A stretch of DNA of 64,000 nucleotides, from positions 2,418,001 through 2,482,000 of the forward strand of contig NC_089445.1 of assembly GCF_026210795.1 (NCBI RefSeq). Reading direction: 5' to 3'. Shown here in pieces: positions 33,783 to 50,838 of the stretch. Both the position numbers and the translations under genes were made by a program. The DNA is from Rhizophagus irregularis. Its lineage: Eukaryota > Glomeromycota > Glomeromycetes > Glomerales > Glomeraceae. Position 1 is the stretch's first letter. The number at the start of each line of letters is the position of its first letter. A model generated the notes under the pieces. That model saw nothing but the letters and a program-made list of their open reading frames with translations, ran no database searches and had not been told where the DNA came from.

Positions 33783-34080
33783 GTTGAATATGATCATGTG
33801 TAAATATGTAAATAATTTTATCTAAAAAAAGTATAAAAACATATTTACAATCAAAAAATAAATTTTTTTTTTTACAAACAAATATAAAAATTAATGTAAT
33901 ATATTCTAACTTAAATAAACAAATTTATCTAATTATAAAAACTAAAAAGGTATCTATCTAAAATATTTAAGTGAAAAATCAGCACAATCACTATATATAA
34001 ATTTGAAGTAAATTTATATAATTTTTATATGTTCTGTAGAGGAAGTAATAAATATTAAAATATACTATAAGGGATAAAAA

Positions 34081-34321
34081 TTTGAACGCACCCCCCTTTT
34101 TTGGAAATTTTTATATAATAAAAATGCTGATCATTTTATCACGTGATACCGGAGAATTCTGATTTTTTTGAATAAAACGCAGTTTATATCTTATACAATT
34201 ATAAATAAACCTTGAAACCTTACATTATATGCGTATTTTTGTTTCTCTACAACTTTACTTATTGTGACAAAAAGGATTTAAAACTTCATTTTTGACTTAT
34301 ACCATGGGGAGTACATTCAAA
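34081..34321. mobile_element. Probable 241-bp MITE
   Basis: TTTGAACGCACCCCCC at the left and, in reverse complement, TTTGAATGTACTCCCC at the right form imperfect terminal repeats differing only by C/T changes. No clear target duplication was found, so the limits are approximate. Confidence 0.4.
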
Positions 34322-35169
34322 CGCAGGTATGTGTAAATTTTAAAACCCATAAAATAAATCTATAATTATGAATACATATACCAATTATGTATCTTTTAGC
34401 AGTATTTCAAGAATTTTTTTAGACACTTTCCTATAAGCTCAAAAAATCAATTCTTTAAAATTTATGATTTTTTGTAATATTTTTGTTTTCAGCAGATTTG
34501 GACCTCTAAAAAATATTATAAGATTTCTCTTCATTTATCTATTAACTCTAGAGAGATAAATTACTACCATTCAATTTATTTTAGTAAAATGAATCTAATG
34601 AGCTATATTTCTTACTTCTATAATCATTAGATGTTGAGTTATAGAAATAATATTTTTCCTTAAATTATATATTAATGAAAATTATTTAATAAATAAAAAA
34701 ATATAAATTAATATTAAATTTTGGCAATTGATATTTATACATTCTTTTTTATAATAAATTATATAATAAAATGATATTAAATAGCTTAATATTACTAGTT
34801 ATTTATTTGGAAATTAAGTTAATATAAATTATAAATTTATTTAACTAAAAAAGGTTTTTTTTTTTTAAAAAAAATGTTGAATCATGTATTATTTTATTAG
34901 AATATATTTGGACTATATAATAATCACAACTATTCTGTAAATGATACTTCCAGCACCTGGCCAGTCTGATCAAACATTAACTATTATATCACAAATAAAT
35001 TAAGAATAAAATTAAATAATAAAAGTAAACCAAAATAATTAAACCAAAATACTATACTATAAACCAAAATTAAACTAGAAAGAAAAATAAAGGAAAAATA
35101 AAAGTAAAGTAAAATAAATTTACTAATAAATAATTAATTAAAAGGTTTTTTTTTTTAAAAAAAAAAAAA

Positions 35170-35790
35170 TTACTCCAGTAATTTTTTGCTTATGTATAAT
35201 GTAACCTTATCAAACTTCTTCTTTATTGGGATCCAATCCTCACATATGTATTTCTTTATAAAGGTATCCATTGATTTCTTTACCATTGGAATTGCCTTTT
35301 ATACTCGATCTGCTTTTCTTGTTTGTATATCTTTTGCTTTATCTGAAGGTTAATTTAAGTGGTCTTTTGCTTTATCTGAAGGTTGATTTAAGTTGTCTTT
35401 TATTTTGGGTTCTGAAGTAATTTTATCTGTTCAAGTAATACCTTTTCTTTTTTCCCATAAAATGATTTGTTCACATCTTGGTTTCTATAATAATTCTTTA
35501 AATGTTAAAATGAACTGTATTAAAATGTTAGCCATAAGTATCTGTGTCTCATTAAGAGTTATTTTAAAGTCTTTTTGTAATTTTGTTGTTAAATGAGTTT
35601 CAACTTTCACTTCCAATGCCAAGTGTTGGAACTTTTGGAATTTTTCTGACCTTGCTGTAATTCCTAATATATCTTGTAATACATTTCTAATAAAATCTTC
35701 ACCTTGGCATTTAATTTGCTTTTGTTTTAAACATATAATTATTATAGATTCTTCTGTTGTAATCTCCAAAATTTTTTGCCACTAAAAAAG
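35170..35790 (-). pseudogene. Degraded coding fragment, unknown
   Basis: A minus-strand frame of 94 residues (35485-35769; MEITTEESIIII...) is followed downstream by protein-like but stop-interrupted sequence ending KKSMDTFIKKYICEDWIPIKKKF (about 35190-35290). A 26-bp direct repeat (GCTTTATCTGAAGGTTGATTTAAG and variant) lies at about 35335-35395. No domain is recognised. Probably a decayed repeat-encoded or host gene. Confidence 0.3.
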
Positions 35791-35899
35791 GTTTTTTAAA
35801 TTCAAATTAATGGATTAAAAAATAAGAAAATAAATAATCTTAATATAATTCTTATACTTATATATTAATTAAAAAAAATTAATATTTGGTAATAATATA

Positions 35900-36171
35900 C
35901 AGTTAACTTTCTATAAATACATTCCCTGAAACTAGATATAAGAATACATTTAAAGAGAATGTGCATTTATAAAATATATATAAATCTATATGATATTAAT
36001 CTAAAATTAAGGTAATATAAACTATATAAAATTTTTTATAAAAAGTGTATTTACAAAATATATATATATATAAACAATGCATTTAGCATTAAAGTTCAAG
36101 TTGAAATTAAATAAAAGGTGCATTATAGAAGGTGTGCATTTATAGAGGATGCATTTATAAAAAGTTAACTG
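35900..36171. mobile_element. 272-bp MITE, Tc1/mariner-pogo-like
   Basis: Ends CAGTTAACTTTCTATAAATACAT and, in reverse complement, CAGTTAACTTTTTATAAATGCAT, flanked by TA on both sides (35898-35899 and 36172-36173). The CAGT start and TA duplication fit pogo-type elements. It has no coding capacity. Confidence 0.75.
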
Positions 36172-39100
36172 TATATAATTTTTAATATTTTTTTATAAAA
36201 ATAAAAATTAATATTCAATGTAAGTTAATGTAAATATTTTAAAAAAATAAATTTTAAAAGAATTTCAAATAATTTTTTTCTTTTTTTTTTATATTAATAT
36301 ATATTAACTTTATTTTTATACTATTTTTAATTTTTAATTTTTTATATAAATAATACAGTAAAATTAATAACTAAGTTTAATATATACTAATTGTAAATTA
36401 TTTAATTTAATTATATATAAAAATAAAGATATAAATAATAGCTGTTTAATTTTTTTTTTCATTAAAATAAATTTAATAATATAAATTTTAATAAACTAAT
36501 ATTTTTTAATAATAACTAAATATTAAATATATTTATAATTTTATATAAATTGTAAATAAAAATTTAAAAAATTTGTTTAAATATTAAAGTTAAAAAATAT
36601 TAATAAAAAAAAAATCCAAGTAAATAATTTCAAAAGAATAAATATAAACTTAATTTTAAAATTAATGATATTAAATAAACTATATATTTAGATATTTAAT
36701 GAAATTAAATAATTTAAATATTTAAAATTGAAAGACAAAATATTAAAATCTAATATTTTATAAATTTATAATATTTGTAATATAAAAATAAGTTAAATGT
36801 TAGTTAGTAATTAATTTAAATATTTATAAATAATTTTTTAATAAATTATATTAATTTTAATTTTAATAATTTTATTGTTTGTTTAAAATCATATAATTTC
36901 TACTATGTTGTGAATGTTAAACAATGTAAACCTATATATATAGATAAATATTTCACTAATAAAATATGTTTAATTGGTTACTATTAATAGAATAAGTAGT
37001 TGATAGATATTATATAGATATTTTTTATAATTATTTTATATTTTTTATATTATAATAAATTATTTATTTATCATAATAAATAATTTGCAAAGAAAAAAAA
37101 AATAATTTTATTATTGCTTATTTTTAAATAAAAATGTTTTAATTAATATTTTATTTGGAATAATAATCAATTTACTTTATATTTTACAATTTTTTATATA
37201 ACCAGTAACTCTGGTATTATATATATATTTTAATGGAAATTTCTATTTATATACAATTATTTGGAATTGGATTTATTTGGAATTTTGGATATGAAATTTA
37301 GAATTTAAGTTATAATAAATTAATTTGAAATTTATAGATTGGGATAGTCATTTAATATTATATGAAAATTTGGAATTTAGAATTGGATTTGAAATTTGAA
37401 ATTGGAGTTAAAGCAATTTTAAATTTGAATGAGTATATATAATATTTTATAATTTAACTGAAATTTTAATTTATATTATTATTTTTCAAATTTTTTATAT
37501 ATAAAACTGAATAATTATTAATTAAATAATTTTTTTAATGTAATTTTATATTATTATTAAATATCAATGTTTTATTATAATATAATTATAAAAAAAATTT
37601 TTGTATAAAAAGAAGGATCAAATTTTTTATATATAATTTAAGTAAATTTTTAGTAAACTGATTTTAAAAATTTTACTGAATGATTATATAAAAAAGTTAA
37701 TTATTTAAAAGGAAATTTAAAAAGGTATAAAAACTAAATATTTAAATAAGTTTTCTTATAACAGATAAGTAAAGATTCAAAATTTGTTTTTTTTTTCAAA
37801 TATTTAGATAATTAGCTTATCACATCTTTTTTGAAAACTACAATAATATTTTCTTCACTTGAAATGATAAATTAATATAGATTTGAAATAGTTAATTTAA
37901 AAGCCGGAATTATTTTAACTATTGTTATTTCCTTTTTTATATATATAATCAATTATTTAATAAAGTTTACTGTAAAACTATATTTGTAAAAAGCAATTAT
38001 AGATAAAAAAAAACACTTTATTACGTACTGTACTGTACATGATCTCATTATAACTCACAGTACTGCGCCAGTAAATTTGTAACCTGTTTACATTATATTA
38101 AAAACTTGATATAGCGCTTGTTGAATTTTGTAAAATTCCCCGAATTTGAGTTAGCAAAAAAGAATGCCGCATTCAAAATAGGCTTAGATTGTTATTAAAT
38201 AAATCAAGTAATTTTCTAGAAAAACAGTTCGCTAATGATTTGTAATGTTAGTTACAATAATGATCTTTCATTTCTTTGTTCAGTGCTTATTGAACGTATC
38301 GTCATCTTGAAACTTTAATCCATTACGCCTTAACATATCCCAATTTAAATTGATTCCGGCAAAATATTTACGGGGAATCCGACATTTTCCCGATACTTTT
38401 ATGCATTCCACAAAATTTAAGTTATCAAATGTGTCGAATAAGTATATCATACATTCAATTGTAAACTTTAAAAAAAAATTTTCGTAAAAAAGCCACCCCC
38501 AGATCCCCCCGATAAATATTATTTCTTTGTTGGGAGAACAATTGGATTATCTTTATTACATATATTTCGGTCCGGGAAATTAATAATGCAAGGTTATGTT
38601 GTCATTAAGCAGTGTCTACCGCAGTTAAATTTAGGACCCAGCAAATAAACGCCATGTTTCTCTTTTTGGAATTCTGTAGTTACAAATATGCGTCAAAAGT
38701 ATATGGTTAATTTTATTTTTTTCGCACCAAAATTGATTTTTTTTCTCGTGATTGTTGATTTGTCATATCAAGTCTTCGGCAATTCGTCGGCCCTCAAAGT
38801 GGGATTTCCAGTTTTCTAGTGTGTTCTATATGTAATATTTAATTTTGGTCACACAAATCATTGATCAATAATAATATTAACGATATTACGTACTTATTTT
38901 TTTATAAAAATAAAAAATTTTTCCCCTATTACATTACATGCACATTCTAAAATTTTTTGCTTTTGAACTTTCCATGTAAATGTTTTGTTCTTACATTTAG
39001 AATAAAACCAGGCTATTCATTCTTGCTCCTTCGAAAAGTTTAATTCTTTTATACTAGTTTTTTTTTTGTTCAAATCACTGAGCGAAGTAACAAAGGAGTT

Positions 39101-39202
39101 TCTTCAAATTTTCCTTCGACAAAACCAAAATTCGTCGAGAATTTTATCTCACATTTTACATAGTTAAAAAGTTATACTGTAATTATTGACCCTTTTTTAA
39201 AG
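36172..39202. other. Very AT-rich intergenic region
   Basis: About 3 kb of A/T-dominated sequence without a supported gene. Around 37240-37440 short words GGAATTT, TTGAAATT and TTGGAATT recur irregularly. The final 250 bp are the presumed promoter and leader of the ceramide glucosyltransferase gene. Confidence 0.5.
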
Positions 39203-41467
39203 ATGGATGAGAGTATATTTCGACTATTTCAAAGTCATATACCTTCTGAGATAATTCATCATTATATAATGCGGACCTATAATGATAGCCAACAAATACT
39301 AATGCATCATCCTGCTTCGGTTTGGGAATCATCCTCTAGAACACAATTGTTCTTTATGGTTCTCTCAATCACTTTATGGTTAACGATGATGGGATTTGCC
39401 ATATTAGGCTATTATGTTGCGTAAGTATCATTAAAAGAAAGGGTTGTTCGCGATCAATTCAATTCATTATGTTTCTTTTTATTTAGACGAACTCGATATA
39501 GAACTTTAAAAAAGTCCAATTCTTCACAATTATCATCGGATAAAGTACCAGGAGTGACAATAATAAGACCACTCAAAGGTGTTGATTGTAACTTATATGA
39601 GAATTTGGTTTCATCATTTAGACAAGATTATCCGAATTTTGAAATCATATTTTCGGTTGCTAGCGAGAATGATCCTGCTGTAAAAGTTGTTAAAAACTTG
39701 ATGAAAAGATATCCAAAAGTAGACGCTAGATTAATTATAGGTTGGTAATTGAAACAATTTTCATTTTAATATGTATTCATTACTTATATTATCTTTATAT
39801 TATATATAGGTGAATGTGATGTAGGTGTTAATCCGAAAATCAATAATATGATCCGCCCATATGAATCTGCAAAATATGATATTATTTGGATTTGGGATTC
39901 TAATATTTATGTGGACTTTGGATGTTTAGGTAGATCAGTAGATAAATTATGTCAACCTGGTGTTGGCCTTGTTCATCACCTTCCTTTTGCCGTTTGTCCT
40001 GACACTTTTGGTTCTGAATTGGAGATGATGTTCATGGACACCGTACACGCTAAGATGTATTTGGCGATTAATGCGATTGGACCTGATAGTTGCGTGGTTG
40101 GAAAATCTAATTTGTACCGTAAAAGTGATATTGAAAGTGTTGGCGGTTTAGCTCAATTTGGAAAATATATGGCCGAAGATAATCTCATTGCACGTGCTCT
40201 TTGGAGAAAAGGGTATAAACATGAGATGACTAGTGATCTGGCATATCAACCTCTTGGTTCAATGGCTACTGCTGATTATTTTCTCCGTCGTTCACGCTGG
40301 ACTCGCATTCGTAAATACACTGTTACAGCTGCAACTGTAATAGAACCTTTTACGGAATCGATCGTTTGTGGATTATGCGCGTCTTACGGGTTTAACCTTT
40401 TATGGAATATTCATCCGTTAAATTTCTTGGCTTTTCATCTTATCACTTGGTTTATGATTGATGTTAAATTGTTTCAAGCTTTAAGTAGGAAAAGGATTGA
40501 GATGGAAAGTTTGCGTAGTTTCATCATGGCTTGGGCATTGCGTGAAATTACAGCTTTACCATTATATATTTATTCCGTATTTGGCGATACTGTAGATTGG
40601 CGTGATGGTAGATACTATTTGATGCGAGATTCAACTGTTGTCAAAGTTTCTTCATCAAATCAGCAACAAAGTGTAGTCGGAAGTCTTTCATTGCCTTCTT
40701 TGGCTCGTAAAGTTGCCATTGTCACAAATTATAATACTACTCGCTCAACTTCAGATAGTCAGAGGTTAGCATTTTTCCAACAACAATTCATTGTTTCTAT
40801 TCTCACTTCAGTGATATTAGTTATTGACATTGTAATGGACATCTTATTAAAGAGCCAACGTAATGGAAATCCTGTAGAGAATATTGAAGCATGTGAACTG
40901 ACTGAGGAAAAGATAAGACGACGTATAATTAATAGACATGTATTAGGAGATAATGAGAATAATAATGTTAATGTTAGAGATGATGATGAAATAGGTGTAG
41001 AAATTGATAGCGCTGATGAAAGAGATATATCTAATCAGGGTGACCCAATCATTCAAGCCGCAGGTCATTATTTGAAGAGTTCTTTGAGTGGTCATTATTT
41101 CGGTATGCCATATCATAATGAACCTGAATATATGGACAATTTAGATTTTGATGTTACTGCCTCCTCATCATCATCTCCAAGTGGTGCTGAGTCGATGTCT
41201 CGTCGAAGTTCCACTTCTTCAATATTATCACCCAATTCAGTTTCTTCCCAAACGAACATTAAAACTTCTGATACCTTAAAATCAAGACGTTCATCTCTTC
41301 TAAATGAAATATATAGAAGTGTTTCAATTGGACTTTCAATGCATTTACAAAATGAGAAGAATGTATTGGAAGGTCAAAGACGACGTAGGAAAAGTTTGTC
41401 AGTTAGTAATAAATCAATTAATCAAGATCGATCACGGTCCAGAAGTATGTCAGATAATTATATATAA
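39203..41467 (+). CDS. GCS1: Ceramide glucosyltransferase (GT21)
   Basis: Transfers glucose from UDP-glucose to ceramide on ER/Golgi membranes, making glucosylceramide. Exons 39203-39420, 39487-39740 and 39810-41467 give 709 aa in one frame. An N-terminal membrane segment (about residues 48-72) is followed by the GT21 domain: TIIRPLKGVDCNLYENL (D1), IWIWDSNIYVD (D2), MAEDNLIARALW (D3) and the (R/Q)xxRW-type RRSRWTRIRKYT. Hydrophobic segments follow (about 350-400). A further hydrophobic stretch, QQQFIVSILTSVILVIDIVMDILL, precedes a long Ser-rich, charged tail of about 200 residues, longer than in animal enzymes (about 395 aa in total). Intron positions have GT-AG ends. The tail may be regulatory. 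Confidence 0.9.
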
Positions 41468-42605
41468 CCAATTTTTTTTCATTCATAATTTGCTTGCGGT
41501 GTTGTGGATAGTAGTATATGTGTATCGATATTGTTCGTGATATATATAATATATATTTTAGTAATATTTTGGTAATATTTCTGTTTATTTGGTCATGTAA
41601 ATATTGTTAAGTTGAAAAAAAAAAAAAATTTTGTACAATTCTTTATTATTATTATAATTGCGTGAGTTGATGTAAAAATTTATTTTCAAGCCAAATATTT
41701 ATTTATATTTATAATAAGTAATATATATTTTAATAATTTTTATCGGCGTTTTTTTTTATTATTAATAAAAAAAAAAATTAATTAATTGCCCAGAGCCATC
41801 AATAAATTATATAGCTCATTGTTTTCGTAATAAATTTCCCAAAGGACCAATTGTTGGGCCTTTCAATATTATAAATAAGCTGCGCATTAGTAAAATTGTG
41901 ATTACGTAGATAGTGCGTATTTAAATATACGTGGCATAACATACGTCAATTGTCGCAAATTAATGTATATATATTATTATATAAAAAAAAAACTTGAACC
42001 TTTTCTTAGTACTACAGTATAGTAACAAGAGCATAATACTTAGTAGTGTAATCAGCATACTTCAACAAATCTCACCATTCCATGGTGTAGTAAATCACGA
42101 AAAAAATTTTTTTTTTCTTTTTCGCATTTCAATCTTTAAGAATCCAATACTCTTTCTTATCTTTCTCTTTTCCAACCCACAAATCGATCAACATTGACCT
42201 CATAATCCCCGAGAATATTTTACAACCCCTCCTGCTCGTCTGCTTTCTCGTAGTTTTATCTTACCTCACGCGAACAATTCCCGCAGACTTCAGCATGGTA
42301 TATGGTTTAAACTTTATTTTATGTACTAATTTTATAGCTTGCCTTGATAACAGAATATGCTGGGTTAATAATCTGTCAATTATTTTTTTGATTTAACATT
42401 TGAGAATTTTGGATAAAAATAGCAGATTTGCTTGGAGCACTTAATAAATCGCGTCATATTGGTTTTACAACACTATAGCTTTAATAAATAAGAAAGATCA
42501 TATATAATGAAAACGTTTCATAAATTTTGATCTTTAAAATTTACTAACAAATAGGTTGCGATGCATTTTACTGATTTACTATCATAGGACGAGAACACTA
42601 ATAAT
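41468..42605. other. Intergenic region, GCS1 to UBP15
   Basis: No gene seen. Homopolymer A and T runs near 41615-41770 follow the GCS1 stop. A CT-rich stretch near 42120-42290 (CCTCCTGCTCGTCTGC, CCTCACGCGAAC) may be the promoter or a spliced leader exon of the downstream gene, since an AG sits just before the start region at about 42588. Confidence 0.4.
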
Positions 42606-48007
<5,402 letters not shown>

Positions 48008-48546
48008 TATATATATTTGCTTGTAATATTTTCTTAAAAATTTGGGTTTTCATTTTTGCTATTATTTTTTCTGGAATATAAAAGGGCTTATTGTAGAGTT
48101 GTGGATATAAATATAAAAAGAGAAAGAAAAAAAAACTTTGAATTTTGATTTCTTTTATTAAACGTTAAGTTATATATACTTTAAACATTATTATGAATTT
48201 TTATTATTGGACTTGTAATTGGTACACGACTTAGTTATTTCATAAGTGATATTTAAAATTTACCATTATAATAAGAAACATGGGTCTTCAGAGTTTTTAA
48301 TTTATTTTTCAACTTCAAAAAAGTTTTTTTTATTCTGATGATTATATTATTATTGAACCTAAAAGATTACTTATTGAAATAAATAATTGTAATCAATAAA
48401 AACTTTTATTATATAATAATTTTAACTTAAATCACGTTTATAAACATATTGCTTAGATAAAATGATCAATACATGAAATAAAAAATCATATTTCAATATT
48501 CTATTTATTAAAAAAAAAAGAAGAAACTTTTTAAGAAACAAAGTAG

Positions 48547-50662
48547 TTATTCGTCAGATTTTTTGTTTCTAATTCTTTGACGCCAATCCCCCTTAATTGG
48601 TTCTAAATTGGGATTATTTGCTGCTTCTCCAGATTCTATTTGTTCTTTAATCCAAGATTCAGGATCTGAAGAATTAATTCCATGTTGACTTTTTTTAATT
48701 TCATCCCAATCAGTATTAGAAAGAAAATCCTCGGCTGCCTTCCACCTTTCAACAAGCGTCGCCTATTAATAATAAAATTATCAAAAAAAATCACCTAATT
48801 TCCGAAATTATGTTATAAAATTTTAAGTACCATTTTCTTATTTTTGAATCCAGATGTCAGAGTTTCTTTTTCCTTTTTTCGTTTCTTCTCGCTTGTGGGT
48901 TGTACTCCCAGATGATTAACATTATATAATCCTAATGATTTATTAGCCCCATCTTCTTCAGAATACACCGATTTGATGTTAACATCTTTATCACCTGTAG
49001 AATCAGATCGTGGAGGTGGAGGTGGTAAAGGAGGCAATGGCGGTAGATTTTGTGTAGATGTTGATGTAGAGTAAACTGAGGTTTGGTAGTGTTCATGACC
49101 TGCAGATAAAGCAAAAGAAAAAAAGGAGATAAGCACTAAAAGAATCTGTAGCATATTCATGAAGACTAATCATATTACTTTGTTAAATGTTATAAAAAAT
49201 TGTATACAAACTTTGATTCGGATAAGTCGATGAAACTTGATTCTAATCATATATAAGTTAAGTATGAGATAATGTATACACAACATGTATAACATGTATG
49301 AATATTAGAAGATTACCGTTTGTAAATTTATCCAATTGTAAGTCTGCGTTTCAGTTTTCCATTTACAAACCCATCCGGTAGGTGAAACTTGTTCTTTTGA
49401 ACAATATATATATAATTTAAGTTTAATCAAAATCGGTTAAATTTAGCTAAATTTAATCATTTACCTTCAACTCCAAGTAATAATCTTTCTAATCTTTCAA
49501 GAATAACTTTTTCAAAATATTGAGTGTTCAAAGCCCCAACTTGCCAATCATGCATTCTAGTAGCAAATTCAATTTGATGCTTTTCAAGCTTCAAATGAGT
49601 TACCATAGGTGCAAGATTTGAAAGTCTTCCATAAGCATCACGTGAACGTCCATGTAATAGCGAATCCGATGGGGGAGCCCTAAGTGATATATTTTGAGTA
49701 AAATCATCCTTGACACTTATAGATTGAGAATCCATTTCACGATTGACATCTGTGGAACTAGTTTCTTTCGAATTATTCGTTTCTTTGGAAGTACTTAATG
49801 CCAAAGAAAAGTCCGAATCAAAATTTTCCCATCGCGTTTCTCCTGTTATTTTATTATAAAAATAGTGGCATTTATTTTCATCATGCCAGTATTTTTCCCA
49901 ATCACTATCCAGATTGGAAATTTGCGTTGATATTAATTCTTTTCCATTCTTAATCAATTCATCACTTGGAACCAAAGAATCGTTATGAATTGAGATTACG
50001 GGCAGGGCGTTGATTTCAGACATGAAACTTTTCAACGCTTCTTCAATGCTATCTTCGGATTGATCGATAATTGTCGAAGAATTTTCCGGAACAGGATGGG
50101 AATGAATTGATGGTATTGTAGGTAAAGGAGGAGTTGGTTTCGGACTGTTCTTTTCTAGAACAGAAACGGGCTGAGAATGTTCTCCGTTTGGTTCCTCTTT
50201 TAAAAACGTTTATAAGTCATTTCTTGTTCAATAAAATTAACCCATCACTTCCCAGCACACCACTAACTCACGAAGAACTTGTTTATCACCAACCGGTTTA
50301 TTATCTTATTTTCTTTGTTGTTTTTTTTTTTTTTTACAATTTATCATAACAAAAAAGTTGATATAATTTAATACTCTCAAGAATAGCTAAGCCTACCAAG
50401 CTGTGAATTTGAAACTTGCTCCTCAATATCTTCATCACTCTCACTATAATCTCCAAGTAGTCCTTGTAATACGTTTTTTGTTTCTTCTTGTTTTCTTGCT
50501 TCATCAGCAGCTATTTTTAAAAAGCGTTTATTAGAAGGAAATGAACTTAACCGTATTATCACTTATAAACTGATCGATACCTTTATTCTTTGCTCGAATG
50601 GAAGAAATTGGGTGATCTAGTTGCAGTAATTGCCGTCTTCTTGTAACGTCTCTCCGTTCCAT
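48547..50662 (-). CDS. FNBP4: FNBP4-like WW-domain protein
   Basis: Proposed exons, in transcript order: 50662-50581, 50510-50397, 50196-49465, 49393-49317, 49242-49212, 49099-48831 and 48762-48547, giving 506 aa. The 31-nt fifth exon is needed to hold frame. The first WW domain is WEKYWHDENKCHYFYNKI...TRWENF; a second WW-like stretch reads GWVCKWKTETQTYNWINLQT. A proline run (LPPLPPLPPPPP) follows, and the C-terminus GDWRQRIRNKKSDE is typical of this family. FNBP4 proteins associate with formins and spliceosomal factors; here a role in splicing or actin regulation is inference. It converges with UBP15 and diverges from UBP14. Confidence 0.75.
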
Positions 50663-50838
50663 GGTGCATTTATCATGATTTTTTGTGTTTAAGAATTAAA
50701 AGTTAAGCTGTCAAAATTGTCCCGATTTTAGAATTCACTGTGACACCATTGCATAATATAACGCACGTGATACTAAAGTTATTTTTATTGATGTCAACCA
50801 GCTATCTTCTTTCTTTCCCAACAATCGAAGTTCTTATA
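50663..50838. promoter_or_regulatory. Divergent promoter between FNBP4-like and UBP14
   Basis: 176 bp separate the two start codons on opposite strands, so both promoters and leaders must share this segment. It includes CACGTGAT (about 50764-50771), an E-box-like site. No clear TATA box was assigned. Confidence 0.5.

Noticed and set aside
50740-50838. N-terminal extension of UBP14 from the ATG at 50740
   Set aside because: The extension is hydrophobic, not found in this family as far as known, and would fill the shared promoter with the FNBP4-like gene.
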